DNA from: Mantamonas sphyraenae
Taxonomy: Eukaryota > CRuMs > Mantamonadidae
Assembly (NCBI GenBank): GCA_026936335.1
Contig: JAPMXV010000056.1
Coordinates: 62,001-126,000, forward strand
Length of the DNA stretch: 64,000 bases
Direction of reading: 5' to 3'
Both the position numbers and the translations under genes were made by a program. This document shows, piece by piece, positions 35,001-47,616 of the stretch. Position 1 is the first letter of the stretch, and every line of letters begins with the position of its first letter. The notes below the pieces were generated by a model. It searched no databases. It saw only the letters and a list, made by a program, of their open reading frames with translations, and had not been told where the DNA came from.

Positions 35001-35307
35001 GTCATCGTCGCGCAGCACGTTCAACGCTTTCGGCGACATTTCCACAACACCAAAGGGCAAGGGGCGACGCACGTCCAAAACCAAGCTGGAACAGGCCGTG
35101 GCTGAAGAAGCGCAGCGGCAAAAAGACGAGGAACAGCAGGCAGCAGTTGCAAACGCCGCTGCGGCTGCAGTCTCCTCGGCCACCACCTCTCGCGAGAGCA
35201 ACCATTGTCCCGTGTGCGACAAGTTTATTGAAGGCGACAACGCCGTGTTCAACACACACGTCGACGAGTGCCTGAACGGAACAGCACTGTCGGACGCAAC
35301 TGGTTGA
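29048..35307 (+). CDS. Eps15/Ede1-like EH-domain endocytic scaffold
   Basis: Exons 29048-29176, 29340-29704 and 29857 onward give about 1,980 residues. Four EH-type domains are visible: one spanning NVEKYYDVWAITDRWAVDF and LYSDIDMDQALDRWEFA, one around DRDEDGSLNLREFAIAMHLI, a more divergent third (ERISQGADSITGAAARNVYV), and a fourth with canonical EF-hand loops (DRNQDEHITGDEARVLF, DMDGDNVLDRDEF). EH domains bind NPF motifs in endocytic adaptors. A coiled coil follows (32.3-32.9 kb), as in Eps15. Then come about 700 residues of Phe/Gly/Asp-rich repeats and a C-terminal zinc-finger motif (CPVCDKF...NTHVDECL). A poly-Gln run lies at 31048-31092. Near 30605-30660 the frame changes. Either one base is missing or an unusually short intron of about 41 bases ends at GGCCAG before QETTAPAQDASS. 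Confidence 0.85.
31048..31092 (+). repeat. CAG/CAA repeat coding 15 glutamines
   Basis: This is a mixed CAA and CAG tract inside the EH-domain protein, between the third and fourth EH domains. The codon mixture suggests it is partly stabilised. Confidence 0.9.
33680..33960 (+). repeat. 18-base minisatellite coding GDDAGF hexapeptides
   Basis: About 15 copies of an 18-base unit, coding variants of Gly-Asp-Asp-Ala-Gly-Phe, lie in the EH-domain protein. Scattered synonymous changes (GAC/GAT, GGT/GGC) show that the copies are not all recent. Confidence 0.9.
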
Positions 35308-35351
35308 CAGAGCTGACGAAATGCAAAATGAAATCGGCCTTCGTTCATTGG

Positions 35352-38300
35352 TCACACTGCAGTCGCCCGACGAGTGGTAGCACCCAACGAAGCCTTTTGC
35401 TCGTCACTCATGGTGCTCACAAACTGGGCCGTGCCATAAACGCCGTGCACCGAGTCGACGTCGTTCCTGCCCACAGCAGACGGAGCACCCGCAGCGGAGC
35501 TGTGTACCATCAAAGCTGGCATGGGTGCAGGCAAAGAAGCCAACAGCTCGCCTGCAGTGCGTGCCTCGCCGCTGCGGTCGGGTGTCTTGAGCTCGACCGC
35601 GGCACGGCCAGCCAGCAGTTCGTCTCGAGCTGCCTTCAGCTGCAACGGGGCTGTGCTGGACAACACTTTGCCTAGAAGCGCATCGAGCTGTCGACGCACA
35701 GCCTCCTCTTGCGCTGTAGGATCGGCGCCCGAGGCACGCGCGTCGATAGCAAGCTCATACATGTGAAGCAGTTCAAAGCCATGCTGGAGCACCTCTTCCA
35801 TGCCCTTTGCGTTGAGCACGCGTGTTTGCTCGCCGTCAGGCTTCAGTACACGTGAGTTCCACTCCTGCGACTTGCGCAGTCGGCTCCACGATGTTTCCTC
35901 CGCATGTGGCTCACTTTGCACAAGCACTGGCAGCAGCTCGCTGGCCTCAAACTCCGCAAGGAACGATAAATCCACCCCGAGGGTCTCCTCTTCGTTCACA
36001 AAGTCGCTGAGATGCACTCGTTCACGTGCTTCTTCCAACGCTGCTTCCAGAGCAGCGTTCGTCTCCTCCTCAGCCTCCTGCTCGCTCTTGACGTTGCTGC
36101 TGCTCGTGCTCATGCTTCCATTCACCCCTCCCTGAGAGTCCATGCGTGCACGCAGGCGCGCGCGCGCACGTGCACGTGCACCTGCACGCGCCTTTTGCAT
36201 CACCTTTTGCCGGGCTGTCTGTTCAAGCTCGTTCCTCGTCTCTGCAAATGCATGCAGTCCCGCCAGTGTCTTGTGCAGCTGCTCGCGGATGGCACCGGGC
36301 TGCGCACGCATAATCTTTTCCTTTGCCGCTGCGCCTGCCTTGCCACTCACCCGTGTCTGCTCCTTCTTCTCCGTCTTCTTCTTCTTCTCCTCCTCCTCCT
36401 TGCCCTCCACATCCATGGCGTCCTCCTCTTCCTCCTCTTCCTCCTCTTCTTCCTCTTCCTCCTCCTCCTCCTCCTTCTCCTCCTCTTTCCCACGTCCCAG
36501 CACATCTACGTCGTCGTCGCCGTACGACAATGCACGCAACTCTGCAAACAACTGCGCCTGCTCCTCGTCCAGCGTCAACGAACGTTCCACACGTGTCAGG
36601 TGATCGAGCGCTGCGCGGTCGTCGCCGGTATCTTGCACGTCAAAGAGGGCGTTGATCGATTCGCTCACGCTCGCCTCGGCCGTGCCATTGTCCAAGCCCA
36701 ACGTGTGCACAAGCGACTGCAAAGCATCGTAGGCCTTTGGCTGTGATGTGACCATGTGTTCCACAGCCTGCAACATCGCCAGATCGCTCAAGGAGCCATC
36801 GCCTGGTGTGCTTTGACCAGCTTCCAGCTCTTCGGGCAGCACCTTGCTGCTCATGGGCATGCGTTGCACCTGTTGCCAGTCCATGCGTGCATAGTTGACC
36901 CGTTGCCTCTGCACTCGTCGCTGTGCTGCATTCAGCTGCTTTCGTGGACGGATCAACACCGGTTTCTCTGGAATGAGACGCCTCGCCTGCTCCGCCTGGT
37001 ACTGCTTGGCCACCTGTTGGCTCAGCGAGCTCACGTCACCGTTAAAGGCAAGCCGTTGCACCGCAGTGATTCCTTTCTTCTCAGCCTTTTGCGCCGCCTT
37101 GTCGCCCTGCGACAAAAGGTGAAACGTGCTCGTCGTGCTCACTCGTTTCGGCAACCTTGTGCGTCGCCTCAAATCCTCCTCGCTTTCTGAAGCGGACCCA
37201 TAGCTTGCCTCTTGATCTGTGTCGCCGCTGCTCATCTCGACTTCATCCTCGTCGTCATCCGCCTCAGCATCCTCAGAGTCTCCGTACCCAACAACGTACA
37301 TCGAACGAGCTGCACGGCGTGCTCGCTGTCCTTGTCGTCGAGTCGGCGTGTGTCCAATGAATGCAGCGCTTCCAGTTTTCTGCAGCTTGGCCACCAGCTG
37401 CTCCTGCTCTGCTTCCAGCGCTGCCTCCATCTTTTCGTCCATCTGGCCGGAGCGCTCCAGCTCCTTCACGTGCTCTGCCTCCCGCTTGCGCACATCCTTC
37501 AGCAACTTGCAGCCTGTGTTGTACACGATGCTTGCGCTGTCGCTCACCTCGTTGTCCTCCCCGTTGTATGCAAAGCAGTTGTCACGCAGCAGTTCCAGGT
37601 CCGCCTCAAACTCTCCCGCGCGTGTGTACGCTCCGCTCTTGATCTTGGCCTGCATTTTGGAAAAGTCCATGGGCTCGTCCACATAGTCCAAGTAGTCTGT
37701 GTACATGCTCGTGTCCACGGGTTCGTGAAACAAAAAGAACGTGTCCAGAGGTCGCAGCTGATCAAGCACCACCTGCAGTTCCGTGTCCAGCACAAATCTG
37801 TGGCTCTCCCCCACCTTTTGTCTTTTGGGTGCAGCCTACACGGGTGTGTGCCACGGTGTGCGCAAAAGATGGTGTGTAAACAGTGACATGACGCGTCGGC
37901 GCGTGAGTGTGTGCGCTTTTGCAACGGAGCCTGTCCTCCTCCCGCCAAAAAATTCCCTCTCGGCCACAACCTACCTCCTCCTCAGTCTCTTCGCCATCTT
38001 CCTTGGCAGGCGCATACGCAACGTCCTCATCTTCCGCCCCATACGCTGGGTCGTACTCGTCTTCCACACGTGCATACAAGCCCAACGGCCCGGACTGGGC
38101 CTGCTGAGACTCAGCGCGGGATCGCTTTCGCGTGTTTCCGCCCGCCTTTCCCTTGGATGCGGTCGACGTTTGCTCGGCGTCTGCCGGACGCATGACAGGG
38201 ATTGTCGTTGAACTTGCAGGGGGCATGTTTGTCTGTGACATCACCTGCTGCTGGCCGTACCCCTGGTTTGTCGCCTGCATCAGATTTGTCAACGATCCGT

Positions 38301-38690
38301 ACGGCACAGCCATGGGCATCATGGGCCCCGACCCCTGTGCCATGTGGTTGTACATTTGTTGCTGCGCATACGCATGCGGGTACCCGTGGCTGGGGAACAT
38401 CGGCAGAGCGTAGGGGTTTCCAGATGTCGCCGTCAGCTCCGCAGCTCGCTTTGCCGCCTCTTTCTCCGCTTTGCGTTGCGCCTTGCGCTGTCGCTTCAGC
38501 TCCTTGCGGCGTCGCCGTTCCTCTTTGCTCTCCTTCTCCTCCTTCTTGTTCGCCCCTCCTGCACAGCGCTCATCGCCACCGGCGGCGCGGCTACCGTAAA
38601 CTTGACGTTCCCAGTCGTGTTCACCGCACCGCTCCCTCCGCCCATCTTGAACGTCAACTTCAGTGTTGGCTTGCCTCCCTGTTCAGACAT
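35352..38690 (-). CDS. Bromodomain protein, BRD7/BRD9-like
   Basis: The exons are 38690-37975 and 37814-35352 (intron GTAGGT...AAAAG, phase 0). The bromodomain is near residues 250-340: FFLFHEPVDTSMYTDYLDYV, then EPMDFSKMQAKIKSGAYT and LELLRDNCFAYNGEDNE, with the acetyl-lysine-binding Asn in FAYNGE. The extreme N-terminus (MSEQGGKPTLKLTFKMGGG) resembles the conserved start of BRD7/BRD9, which sit in SWI/SNF-type remodellers. A Lys/Glu/Arg-rich helix, then a Met/Gln-rich stretch, lead to the domain. The C-terminal half has a run of about 20 Glu and several amphipathic helices. A missing base in the C4 run at 38553-38556 separates the N-terminal 48 residues from the rest. Confidence 0.78.
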
Positions 38691-38758
38691 GACGCAGGCT
38701 CGCTACTGCAGTTCAATTTGTTGCTTCCACATCCGCTGCCCGCTCGCACGCCTCCTCC

Positions 38759-41322
38759 TCACACTCCAAATGCACCCGTTTTGGTCACTGCATCTTCTGC
38801 ACGGCTGCGCTTGATGAATCCCATCATATGCAGCTCACCCAGGGCCTGCGAAAACCGAGCCTGGCTCACACGCGCTTCTTCAGCGTCCTGCATCACCTCG
38901 GTAAACGCTGCCAAGGCTGGCCCCAACGCAACCGTCTGCCCACTGGTCTGCTCACAATGGAATACAGCAGATTGACATCGCCTGCACGGTAGTCCAGCGA
39001 GTGTCCCGAGCAGCAGCTGCAACCCAGAATCCGCTCCGGTTCGACCAGCGCTGTCATCAGCGCATGTCGCGGCTGCGCCATGAATGCTTGGGCCACACTC
39101 GTGCTGTCCTGCATACGGAATACCTCGATCAGCGGTTGCGCATTTGCGTCCGCCAGGAATGTGTCACAGTACTCGGTCAGCAGATCAGCCAACCGGTTGC
39201 TCAGAGCAGACATATCTGCACCATGGACCCCGATTTCCTTCTTCCCATTACCACTTTTACCTCGCTTCCTTGTGTTCCTGCCACCCTTGGCTTCAGACTT
39301 GCGTGTTTTGCCCCCTTCCGTCGAGTCTAGACCTTCCAGGCTGCGCAAATCATCCACAATGCTCTGTAGTGTGTCCACAAACGGTCCCATCACCATGTAT
39401 GCCTGCGACTCGCTTTGTAACTTGCGTTTCCTCCTCGATCCTGTGCTCTGCGCCTGCTGCTCACCGAAAACTCCGCTTGCATCCAAAGCTGCACGCGCCT
39501 CCTCCATCCATTCCAGGCACAGGAGGGCGCGTACGTACAGTTCTTGTTGGTTTGCCACTCGCATTTGCACCATGACGTGTTTCCAGTCGCTGCTGTTGCC
39601 CACCCCAGCGTACAGCTGCAGTCGCAGCCATTCGCGGTACGATCGCTTGTGCTGGCTGAAACGCTGCAGCACCTGCACCGCAAAGCCCAGCATCACAGGC
39701 CAGATGCGTAGCTGCAGTAGCAGTTCTGCACGCCACTCCAACACCAGATCGACGAGCAGCGCGTCGTTTTCCAGCAGCGCCGCACCATCCTCGGCCTCGT
39801 CAATGTACGCCTGCACAGATTTGAGTCTGCGCACTCCTTCCACGTGCGCCCCGCTCATCAACATGCGCACGCTCTTTTCGTCCAGGCTCTCGTTGCAAAG
39901 GAAGCTGCAGGGCTGCGTCAGAAAGTGATCCAGCAGAGCAAATTGTACCTCGCGACACACAGTCTGCACCGAAAAGTTGTTTAGCAGAAAGTTGTCCAGA
40001 AGCAATTCGTACAGGTCGTGGCCCAGCTGCGGCACCTGTCCGCTCCCAAACACTGCCCGCTGCAGAATCTGGTCCAGCGACTCCATGCTGCTTTGCAGCC
40101 AGAATTTCTCTGTGCGCAGCATTGAGGACACGCTCCGCGTCAACTTGTAGTGAATGCTGTCTGTGGACGTAGCCAGACCCAGCAGGAGTACCACACACAT
40201 GTTGTGCGAGTGTTCCGCAAGCAGTGTGAGCAGCTCCTGCACAACTTCGTCCGCAAACGCCTCAAAGTTTTGCAGCACACCCACCAGCACAGGTGTTTCC
40301 TCCTGTGCTGCATACCACTCCTCCAGCATGAACATGTTCGACGGCGTCTTGTGCGTCCCTCGAGTCCCTGTGCCTTCCAACTCGCCCTCTTGCGCCTTCC
40401 ACATCTCTAGCACCTTGCCCATGTCCAGCTCCACACCGTCGCTGTCACTGTCCACACTCTGCTTGTCTGCGTCCTCCTCATCCTCCTCTTCTTCTTCCTC
40501 CTCTTCTTCCTCCCCGTGCTGCTCTGGTTGACCACGACCAGCCTGTCCCCGCCTCTCACGGTGCGACTGAGTGCCATCTTTCACCGCATACGGGTTCTGT
40601 ACAATCTGGCGCACAAACTGACGCACCAGGTCGGCCAACTTGGTGCCTTTCTTGGCCTCCAGCAGGGCCACACGCACATTCCGCACACGCGACCTGTCCG
40701 AGCTCGGCTCCACCTCCACCGATGACGACGAAGATGAGGCCAGGCTGGGCAACTCTTCTGGCTTGGTGGTATGGTCTGTGTCTGTGCCTTTGCTATTCGC
40801 CAGATGGAGTGCCAGCTGGCGAAAGATGTGCGAGTGATCGCGCACATTGACACCTGCAAACACCAGGCCCGTCGGCAGCTCTACCATCTGCACGCCGCGA
40901 GTGCTGTCCCATTCCATCACGTCATACATGCGACCCAGGTGCTTGGTGTCCATCTGCTCCTCTGCACAATCATGCACGAAGCGGCTCAGCGATGCAAACG
41001 CCTTGCCGTTTGCTTCGTTCAGCACCTCGTCCACCGCCTCCTGCATCTGTCCCCATGCCCGTTCATACCCTTCCTCCCGTGCACGCACACTTTCCCTCGA
41101 CTCCTTGTGCATACATTCGCCCCATCCCAAGCCCGTGTCCTCCTGCTCATGCGTCTCGCTGCCGTGCACAACGAAGCAGCTCTTTGTCAACCCAAGCGCA
41201 ACTTCCTCTTCGCCAAACACGCCTTCTCTCACGCCGGCCACGTCTCCCTCCTCCTCTTCCACCTCTGCAACATCGTCTACCACCGCCCTTGACCGTTGAC
41301 GCCGACGACTCCTCCGACTCAT
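38759..41322 (-). CDS. ORC3: Origin recognition complex subunit 3
   Basis: ORC3 belongs to the complex that marks replication origins and loads MCM helicase. The N-terminal half has VQMVELPTGLVFAGVNVRDH and LEEWYAAQEETPVLVGVLQN, typical of the ORC3 AAA-like core. The central helices include TDSIHYKLTRSVSSMLRTEK and LDNFLLNNFSVQTVCREVQF. The C-terminus AALVEPERILG... then RFSQALGELHMMGFIKRS is the family's winged-helix ending. The start ATG at 41322 gives MSRRSRRRQRSRAVVDDV. An acidic, low-complexity insertion interrupts the AAA region. The last 65 codons lie in another frame from about 38962, where ISIV-type sequence meets EQTSGQTVALG. There is no room for an intron, so a one-base indel is likely. 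Confidence 0.85.
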
Positions 41323-41370
41323 GGCGAAACACTGGCCCAAGAGTCGCTGCGCACTCTGGTCACATCTACT

Positions 41371-42249
41371 TCATTCTGTGCCAACACCTGCACCCCCTCC
41401 TGACCCCGACCCGACCTTGCCGCTCCGCAGCGCCAGCATAGCCAATTCATCCGCATTCGGCACCTCGGCCAGCGATCTGTGAATGGCGGCCACAATCTGG
41501 GAGACCGGCACAAAGTCAAACCCGGATGACAGCGCCTGTCGGTACTCACGTGCCACCTTGACCATGCGCATGTACTTGCCAAAGTTGATCAAATCGCCAA
41601 AGAGCTCCTCCTCGCTCTGCTCCAGCGACTGCAGCTGCGACAAAACCAGTTCAAGAGGAGCCTGACACGTCTTCCACTCCCGCCCACGAATCAAGTTGCG
41701 AATGGCCTGAAAGTTGCCCCGCGACGACGTAATGTGCACCAGCGACGAGTATGCGTCCACCACCGAGGACGACCACTTGATCTCCTGCGGGTTGGCAAAC
41801 AGCTGAGCCAGCACATCCGAACGCAGCGCGTTGCCAAAAGCCATGCTTGCCTCGTAGTTGCGCATCTGGGTCACATAGCGTCCCACTTTGATCATCCTGC
41901 GCAGCTGTTTTAGTTGCGCCTTGCGACTGTTGCGCCGCACGACCTGGTGGATGACCCAACGCTGGAGCCTGTCGCCCATGCTCGCCAGATCTGCCACAGA
42001 CTGGGCGTGCAGCTCGCGCGACTTTCCATCCAGCCGCAGAGACAACAAATCCCGCTCAGACACCGCTTTTGCAAGTTCGCCCAGCAGCAGCACCCACTGC
42101 CGCGCGACCTCTTCTGCATCCACGTCGTCCACGCTCAGATGTGGCGAAAACACATTCACAGGCACCTTTGGGGTGGGTGAAGAGGCAGTTTCACCCCCTC
42201 CAAGGTCGTTGCCCAACGACAACGCTGCCATCATCATCGACGACGACGA

Positions 42250-42282
<33 letters not shown>

Positions 42283-45200
42283 CGACGCAGCAGATCCCGT
42301 CGACACCACCTGCGTCATGTTCACGCTGCCAGACGCCAACGTGTGTTCGTTTGGCAACGTGGGTGACATGGATGTCGTCCGCTCCATGTCCTTGCGGCCG
42401 TACACCAAATTGCGCAATTGTTTGGCCGTGTTGGGGCGTGCCCCTGCAATGTCTTCGCAAAAATCCAGCACGTACTGCAGCAAGCTGGCTGAAAAGTCTT
42501 TGTGATGATTCGTCAGCCACGTGCGAAGGAACGAACACACACGGATCTGCACCGGGCCAAGCACCTCGGCCCGCCATCGCTCTTCCAATCCAATGGCCAC
42601 TTCCTCGTCAGGCACAGGCATCCAGTACCGCTGCATCAGCTTGCTCATCAACTTCTCCGGTGCGCAGAAGCGTGGAAATGCAAGCAAGAACGACTGTTGC
42701 ACCTGCCGATCTTGTCGCACCGCCTCCGTGCTCATGATCACCAGCCGGTTCAGAGACGCAAAGAACTGGTTTCCTTCGCGAATGAGGCTCTCTGGGCCGT
42801 CTTTTTCCTCCCACACCGCCAAGTCACCTCGCTCCACAAACGTCACCGACAACGGCGAGCGATGGACATGCTCCCCCTCGTCCTCGTCCTCGTCGCCGTC
42901 TTCCGCACCTTCGTTTGACCCATGCAACGTCACATTCAACACATATTCGCCCACCAGAGGCGACGAGAACGAGCCGCTGTACGTGCCGTCCCCGTTGTCG
43001 ATCACCAGCGAATCTGCGGCGTCCTCTCCGTCCTCGCTGTCGTCATCGCTGAACCACCCATCCACATCCTCCTCTTCAGCGTTCAGCTGTCGCAACAACA
43101 CCATTTGCACATCCTGTCCGCCCGCATCAAGCCGATTGCCGTAGCGATCGCGGCCCACCACTTGAAAGTGAACAATGTCCCCGACCTGGAACGCTTCGCC
43201 CTTGCTCTTGGCCTTGCCGTCGCTGGTGGTCAGGGACAGCACACTCGTTGCAGCACACATAGTCCCCGGGCGCACATCCACCTGCCCCGCGCACCGGATG
43301 TGCTCGGCTCCTACCCCGCGCACGGCCACCCGCACGTCGTACCGTCCGCTCTTGAATGTGGACAGGAACACGCGGTAAAGGAAAACGGATTGCGTCTCCT
43401 GCTGCTCCTCGATCCCTTCGTCGGTGCACACTGCAACTGCCGGAGTCACAAAGCCACTGCGTGTCTCCTCTGGCCCAACAAAATCCACAATCACTCGCTC
43501 GGGTTCCACCTCGCTCTCCACACGCATCTCCAACTCCACAGCCTGTCCTGTGCATACCTCGGCCCTCTCTTGCGCCCATCCGACCACCACTGGTGTTTCA
43601 TGCGATGCGTATGTCTCCGTTTCAGCGTCGGCCCACTTGGCGTCTCGTTGTGAACGATTGCCGTAGAAGCCTCGTGGAAGACCATTCACGTCATCTACAA
43701 TGTTGATGGCACGTGTCAGCTTGCTCTCCAAGTACTGGTATCCCAGGTTGTCTGTGTGTCCCCGCCTTGGATCTGCGTGCGACCGCACATCCGATGCCAA
43801 GTCGCTCAGCCACGTTCCCAGCTCGTTTCCCCTTCCCAGCGTGATCAGAGGAACCAAAAAGTCCACACTTTTCCCAAAAATGGCCTCGTATGTGCGATAG
43901 CCACGTGTCAGGAACGCCACCGCCATGTCCCCCAACTGTTGGCGACTGGACGCCCCTGCTTCGTCCACAACCACCTCGCCAACCTCATCCACGTGTTGGT
44001 TCAGAATGTGACCCAGACGGCAGCACACTTTGCCCACCAAAGGGTGCAAATTCCCATACACGGTCTCGATCACCCGCAGCGCCTCTGTGTACCGCCCGTG
44101 CGCTTCTTTCCACTCGCCCAATGACTCGTACAACTCGCCAATCTCCACCAATGCCAACAGAGACACGCGACTGTACTCCCCCAGCACACGCACCGCCAGA
44201 TTACGGCTTGACTCCGCCTGCTGCAGCGCCAGCCGCAGCGTCTCTGTTCTCTCCTTGACGCCCACATGCTGAACTCCTGCGTGCCGATGGTTTTCTCGTG
44301 CCAGTTTCAGCAACGATTCCACGTACGCTTCACTTTCGTTGCCAAACAGATCCAACACCAGTGCATGCATGGTTTCCTGCCGCTGCACGGCTGTCCACGA
44401 TGCATCCTGATCATCTTCAGCCGCCTGAGCCTCGGCCGCTTCCACGCACGCGTCCATGAGCTCCTGCACCTGATTGTCCAATCCAATCGACTTGACCGCT
44501 GCGTCCAACACTTCCACGTCCTCCTCCTGCAGTGGAGAGGGGTCCTGGAATGCCTCGCTGTGTGCAAACAGCCGTTGATGGCATTCGGGCGAAAAACACA
44601 CGCCAGTGGCCTGCTGCAGTCTCAGGAAAAGGGCAAACTTGGGCAAGAAGGAACGAAGGTCAAATGCATCGCTGCGCTCCGTGTTTGTGAGCCCTTCCGG
44701 GAATCGCTCCTCGATGTCTCGCTTGAGGCCGCAGAAGAAGGCGTCACTGTCTGCACTCTCGCCCAGCGCCAGATTGAAAAACGCAACGGCTGCGCTTCGC
44801 AGGCTACCTTCGTCCACGGGCCGCACGGCATTCTGCTTCCGCATCTCTTGCCGCAGGCGCACGGTGCTTCGCCAGTCGATGCTGCTCATGCTGCTGTAGT
44901 TGAGGGCGGCCACCTGCGTACTGAGACCATCTTTGCCCATGGCTGCCACGACCAGACCACGGTTGGCATCACGCAACAGGCTCTGCAATCGCGCCTTGCA
45001 CACACGCGTCACCATCTCCAGCATAATCAGCTGGATGTTGTGGATGCCAGTGATGCGAGCGCGTACGCGTCCCAGGTGCCTCAGATTGATGCCCCGTCGG
45101 TGCATGTGTGCCACCAGTTGCCAACTGTCCACCGGTGCAACGTTTCGGATTTCCAGGTCTGCAGCAAACTGCTCCAGCGTCTCTTCGCGCAGACGCGCAC

Positions 45201-47561
45201 TCGCCTCCACCACCCTGTCATTGTGGATCCGTCCATTGTGTGCACACCGGTCGCCCAGATCCCCAAAACACTCTGTGCAGCATCCAAACCCCGTCAGGGC
45301 GTCTGACGACAACGGTTGAGGACACTGGGCCACAAACTCGGGTCGCAGCAGCTGGGCAAACACTCGTCCAGGCCCATGCACCAACACAGCCGGCCCAAAC
45401 ACAGCCTCGCTGTCCAGCAGCATGCTTGCATGTGGACTGAACACACGCCCATCCGGAGCGCAAACCTGAGCATCTGCATCCTCATCCTCATCCTCATCGT
45501 CTTCCTCATCCCCATCTCTCCATCCACACTGTCATCTTCGCCCCGTGTGGCCCTTCCCTCCTGGCTTCCGTTGCTCATCCCTCTCCCTCGTGTGCTGCGA
45601 TTCCCACTCAGCTTGCGTGCAGGCCGTGTCGCCCCGGAGAAACTGGCTGTCCTTGACCGTGCCAACACCACAGTCCGCTCCGACCCGTCGCTGTCGCTGC
45701 GATTCCGTGGCGACCAGTCGGCGCCCGTCAGACTGCCTCGCCGTGTTCGTCCGCTGCCCATGTCCGACGAAGACGTCATGCTTGATGTGCGTGCACGTGC
45801 CCCAACCCCGCCGGCCATCGGCGACGTCGACTCGTGCCCCTGCCCTTGCTGCACCCCCGTGCGCACCGACAGTGGCGATGTGCTCTGTAGCCCTGTTGTG
45901 CTTGTCGACCCAATTCCAATGCGCCTGCCTCGCGACTCTGTCGTCGACCTTGCACGCCTCCTTCCTGGCCGTTTCCACGCCCCTCCACCACCACCACCAC
46001 CACTGCCGCTCCCCTCCTGTCGCTCTGGCGTGTCTCCACGCCCTGTATCTTCCATCGATGACGACAGAGGCGACGATGAGTCCTCGCTCTTGCCACCCTC
46101 CTCACCGCCTGCCGCGCGTCTGCAGAAACGCAGCCCTGTCCCGCTTCCCGACAGCGACGACGAAGGCGACAGGGTTTGTCCACCAGGCTTCAATGTCGAT
46201 GACGATGATGACGATGATGACGAAGAAGAAGAAGAAGGCGACAGCAACCGGGCCGCACCGCCCGTCTCGTCCAGCGACGACGAAGCCGTGGTCATCGAAC
46301 CCGCATCTGCACTCGGTTGTGGTTTGCCCACAGGCAACTTGGCAGGCAGGAAGCACAGCAGTCCGGGCGACAACGGATTGCATCGCATCAGCTCAGCAAC
46401 CATGGCCTCATCCACCTCGGGGTGGTTCGTGTGTTGGGCAAGAAGCGACGCCACATCCCGCTTCCACCGGCGCAAATTCAGCCGCAGAGCAACAGGCTCG
46501 CGCTGCGGAAGGATCAGCCACGCCTTTGCATCGTCGCTGGGCATCTCTGCGGGCATCAGGCGAGCAACGTCCAGAAGGTAGGCCCGGTTGTCGGCTCCCA
46601 GATGCCCTTCTATGTCTCCAGGGCCGTACAGGTGGTGAAGACTGGAGCCTGACGCATGGCCACACAGGTTGAGCTGCGTGCACGCTTGTTTCACGGTTGC
46701 GTTCAATCGAGGGTTGGACGAGTGTGTGGTCACTCCGCCGTCGTGGCTCCCGTACACCAGCGTGTCACGGTTCACAGGCAGCACACTCTGCGCAATCACA
46801 CGGTGGCCACAGTAGTCCACCAGCGCCATCAGAGGAAAGTGCAGGTTGGGCGTGTTTGTCTGCAGCAGGCTCTTCAACGCTTTCAGTTCTTGGCCTGCCG
46901 CCTTGCGACTCCAGAAATCGCCCCCGTGCACTCCCTTCCGGTCTTTGGCAAACTTGAGAAACACACCGTCAAAGCAATATTTGTCGCCTCCACCAATGCC
47001 CCCCAAGGTGTGGTCCACGGGGATCCTCTTGACGTCGTTGGGCAGTCGTTCCTCCCGCACAATCACCTTGGCCAACTCCGCCGCACGCGCCTCAAACTCT
47101 TGTGACAGCGCCGAAATGGCCAGTGCCCGATTCAAACGTTCCTCTGGCGTCCTGCTGGGCATGTCCAGCAGCTTCTGGAACTCGCTGTTCCACGGCCTGC
47201 CTGTGAGTCGCAAAGCAGCTGCGAATTCGTCCTCGTCATCCCCGGTACTCGAGTCTACGAGGCCGTTCTGCACACCCAAAAGGTCAATGGATGTTCGACC
47301 AACGTCCAAGTCCCAATGCGCGGGCTTTTCGATCCCATTCCTCTGGTCCTCGTCCTCGTCCTCATCGTCGACATCGACCAGGGCGTTTGCGTACCCCGTT
47401 TGGCTCATCAATGCAGCAGGACGCCCACTCCCGTCGTCTCCATCTGCGTCCAAACTTGCTGTGCGACGCCACAACGCGCACAGTTCTTCAAACTGTCGCT
47501 GTGGATCGTCATCCGTGGACACGTCCATTTTTTTTTTGTTTGCAGCGCCAATGGCATCCAT
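41371..47561 (-). CDS. CLU-domain, filamin-repeat and RasGEF fusion protein
   Basis: This is an intronless protein of about 2,060 residues. N-terminal: a CLU domain as in the clustered-mitochondria protein, with GGGDKYCFDGVFLKFAKD, MALVDYCGHRVIAQSVLPV and GHLGADNRAYLLDVARLMP. A Ser/Arg-rich linker follows, then a CLU/TIF31-like helical region (HMHRRGINLRHLGRVRARI) and a TPR-like stretch (SLLALVEIGELYESLGEWKE). Next is a filamin-type immunoglobulin repeat (VVGRDRYGNRLDAGG, DNGDGTYSGSFSSPLVGEY). The C-terminus has a RasGEF_N module (LRTWLTNHHKDFSASLLQYV) and a RasGEF domain (SVDDVDAEEVARQWVLLLGE), which would exchange GDP for GTP on a Ras-family GTPase. A missing base in the C4 run at 45510-45513 shifts the frame between CLU and the rest. 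The start is ATG 47561 or, 11 codons in, ATG 47528 beside an A10 run. Confidence 0.78.
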
Positions 47562-47616
47562 TGCATCTCTCCAAATCCCCCCACACATCACCATCCTCTG
47601 TCGCCGGCACCTCGGC

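Noticed and set aside
42233-42295. GAC/GAT-rich tract on the plus strand as a poly-Asp gene fragment
   Set aside because: On the coding strand it is the poly-Ser run of the CLU-RasGEF protein.
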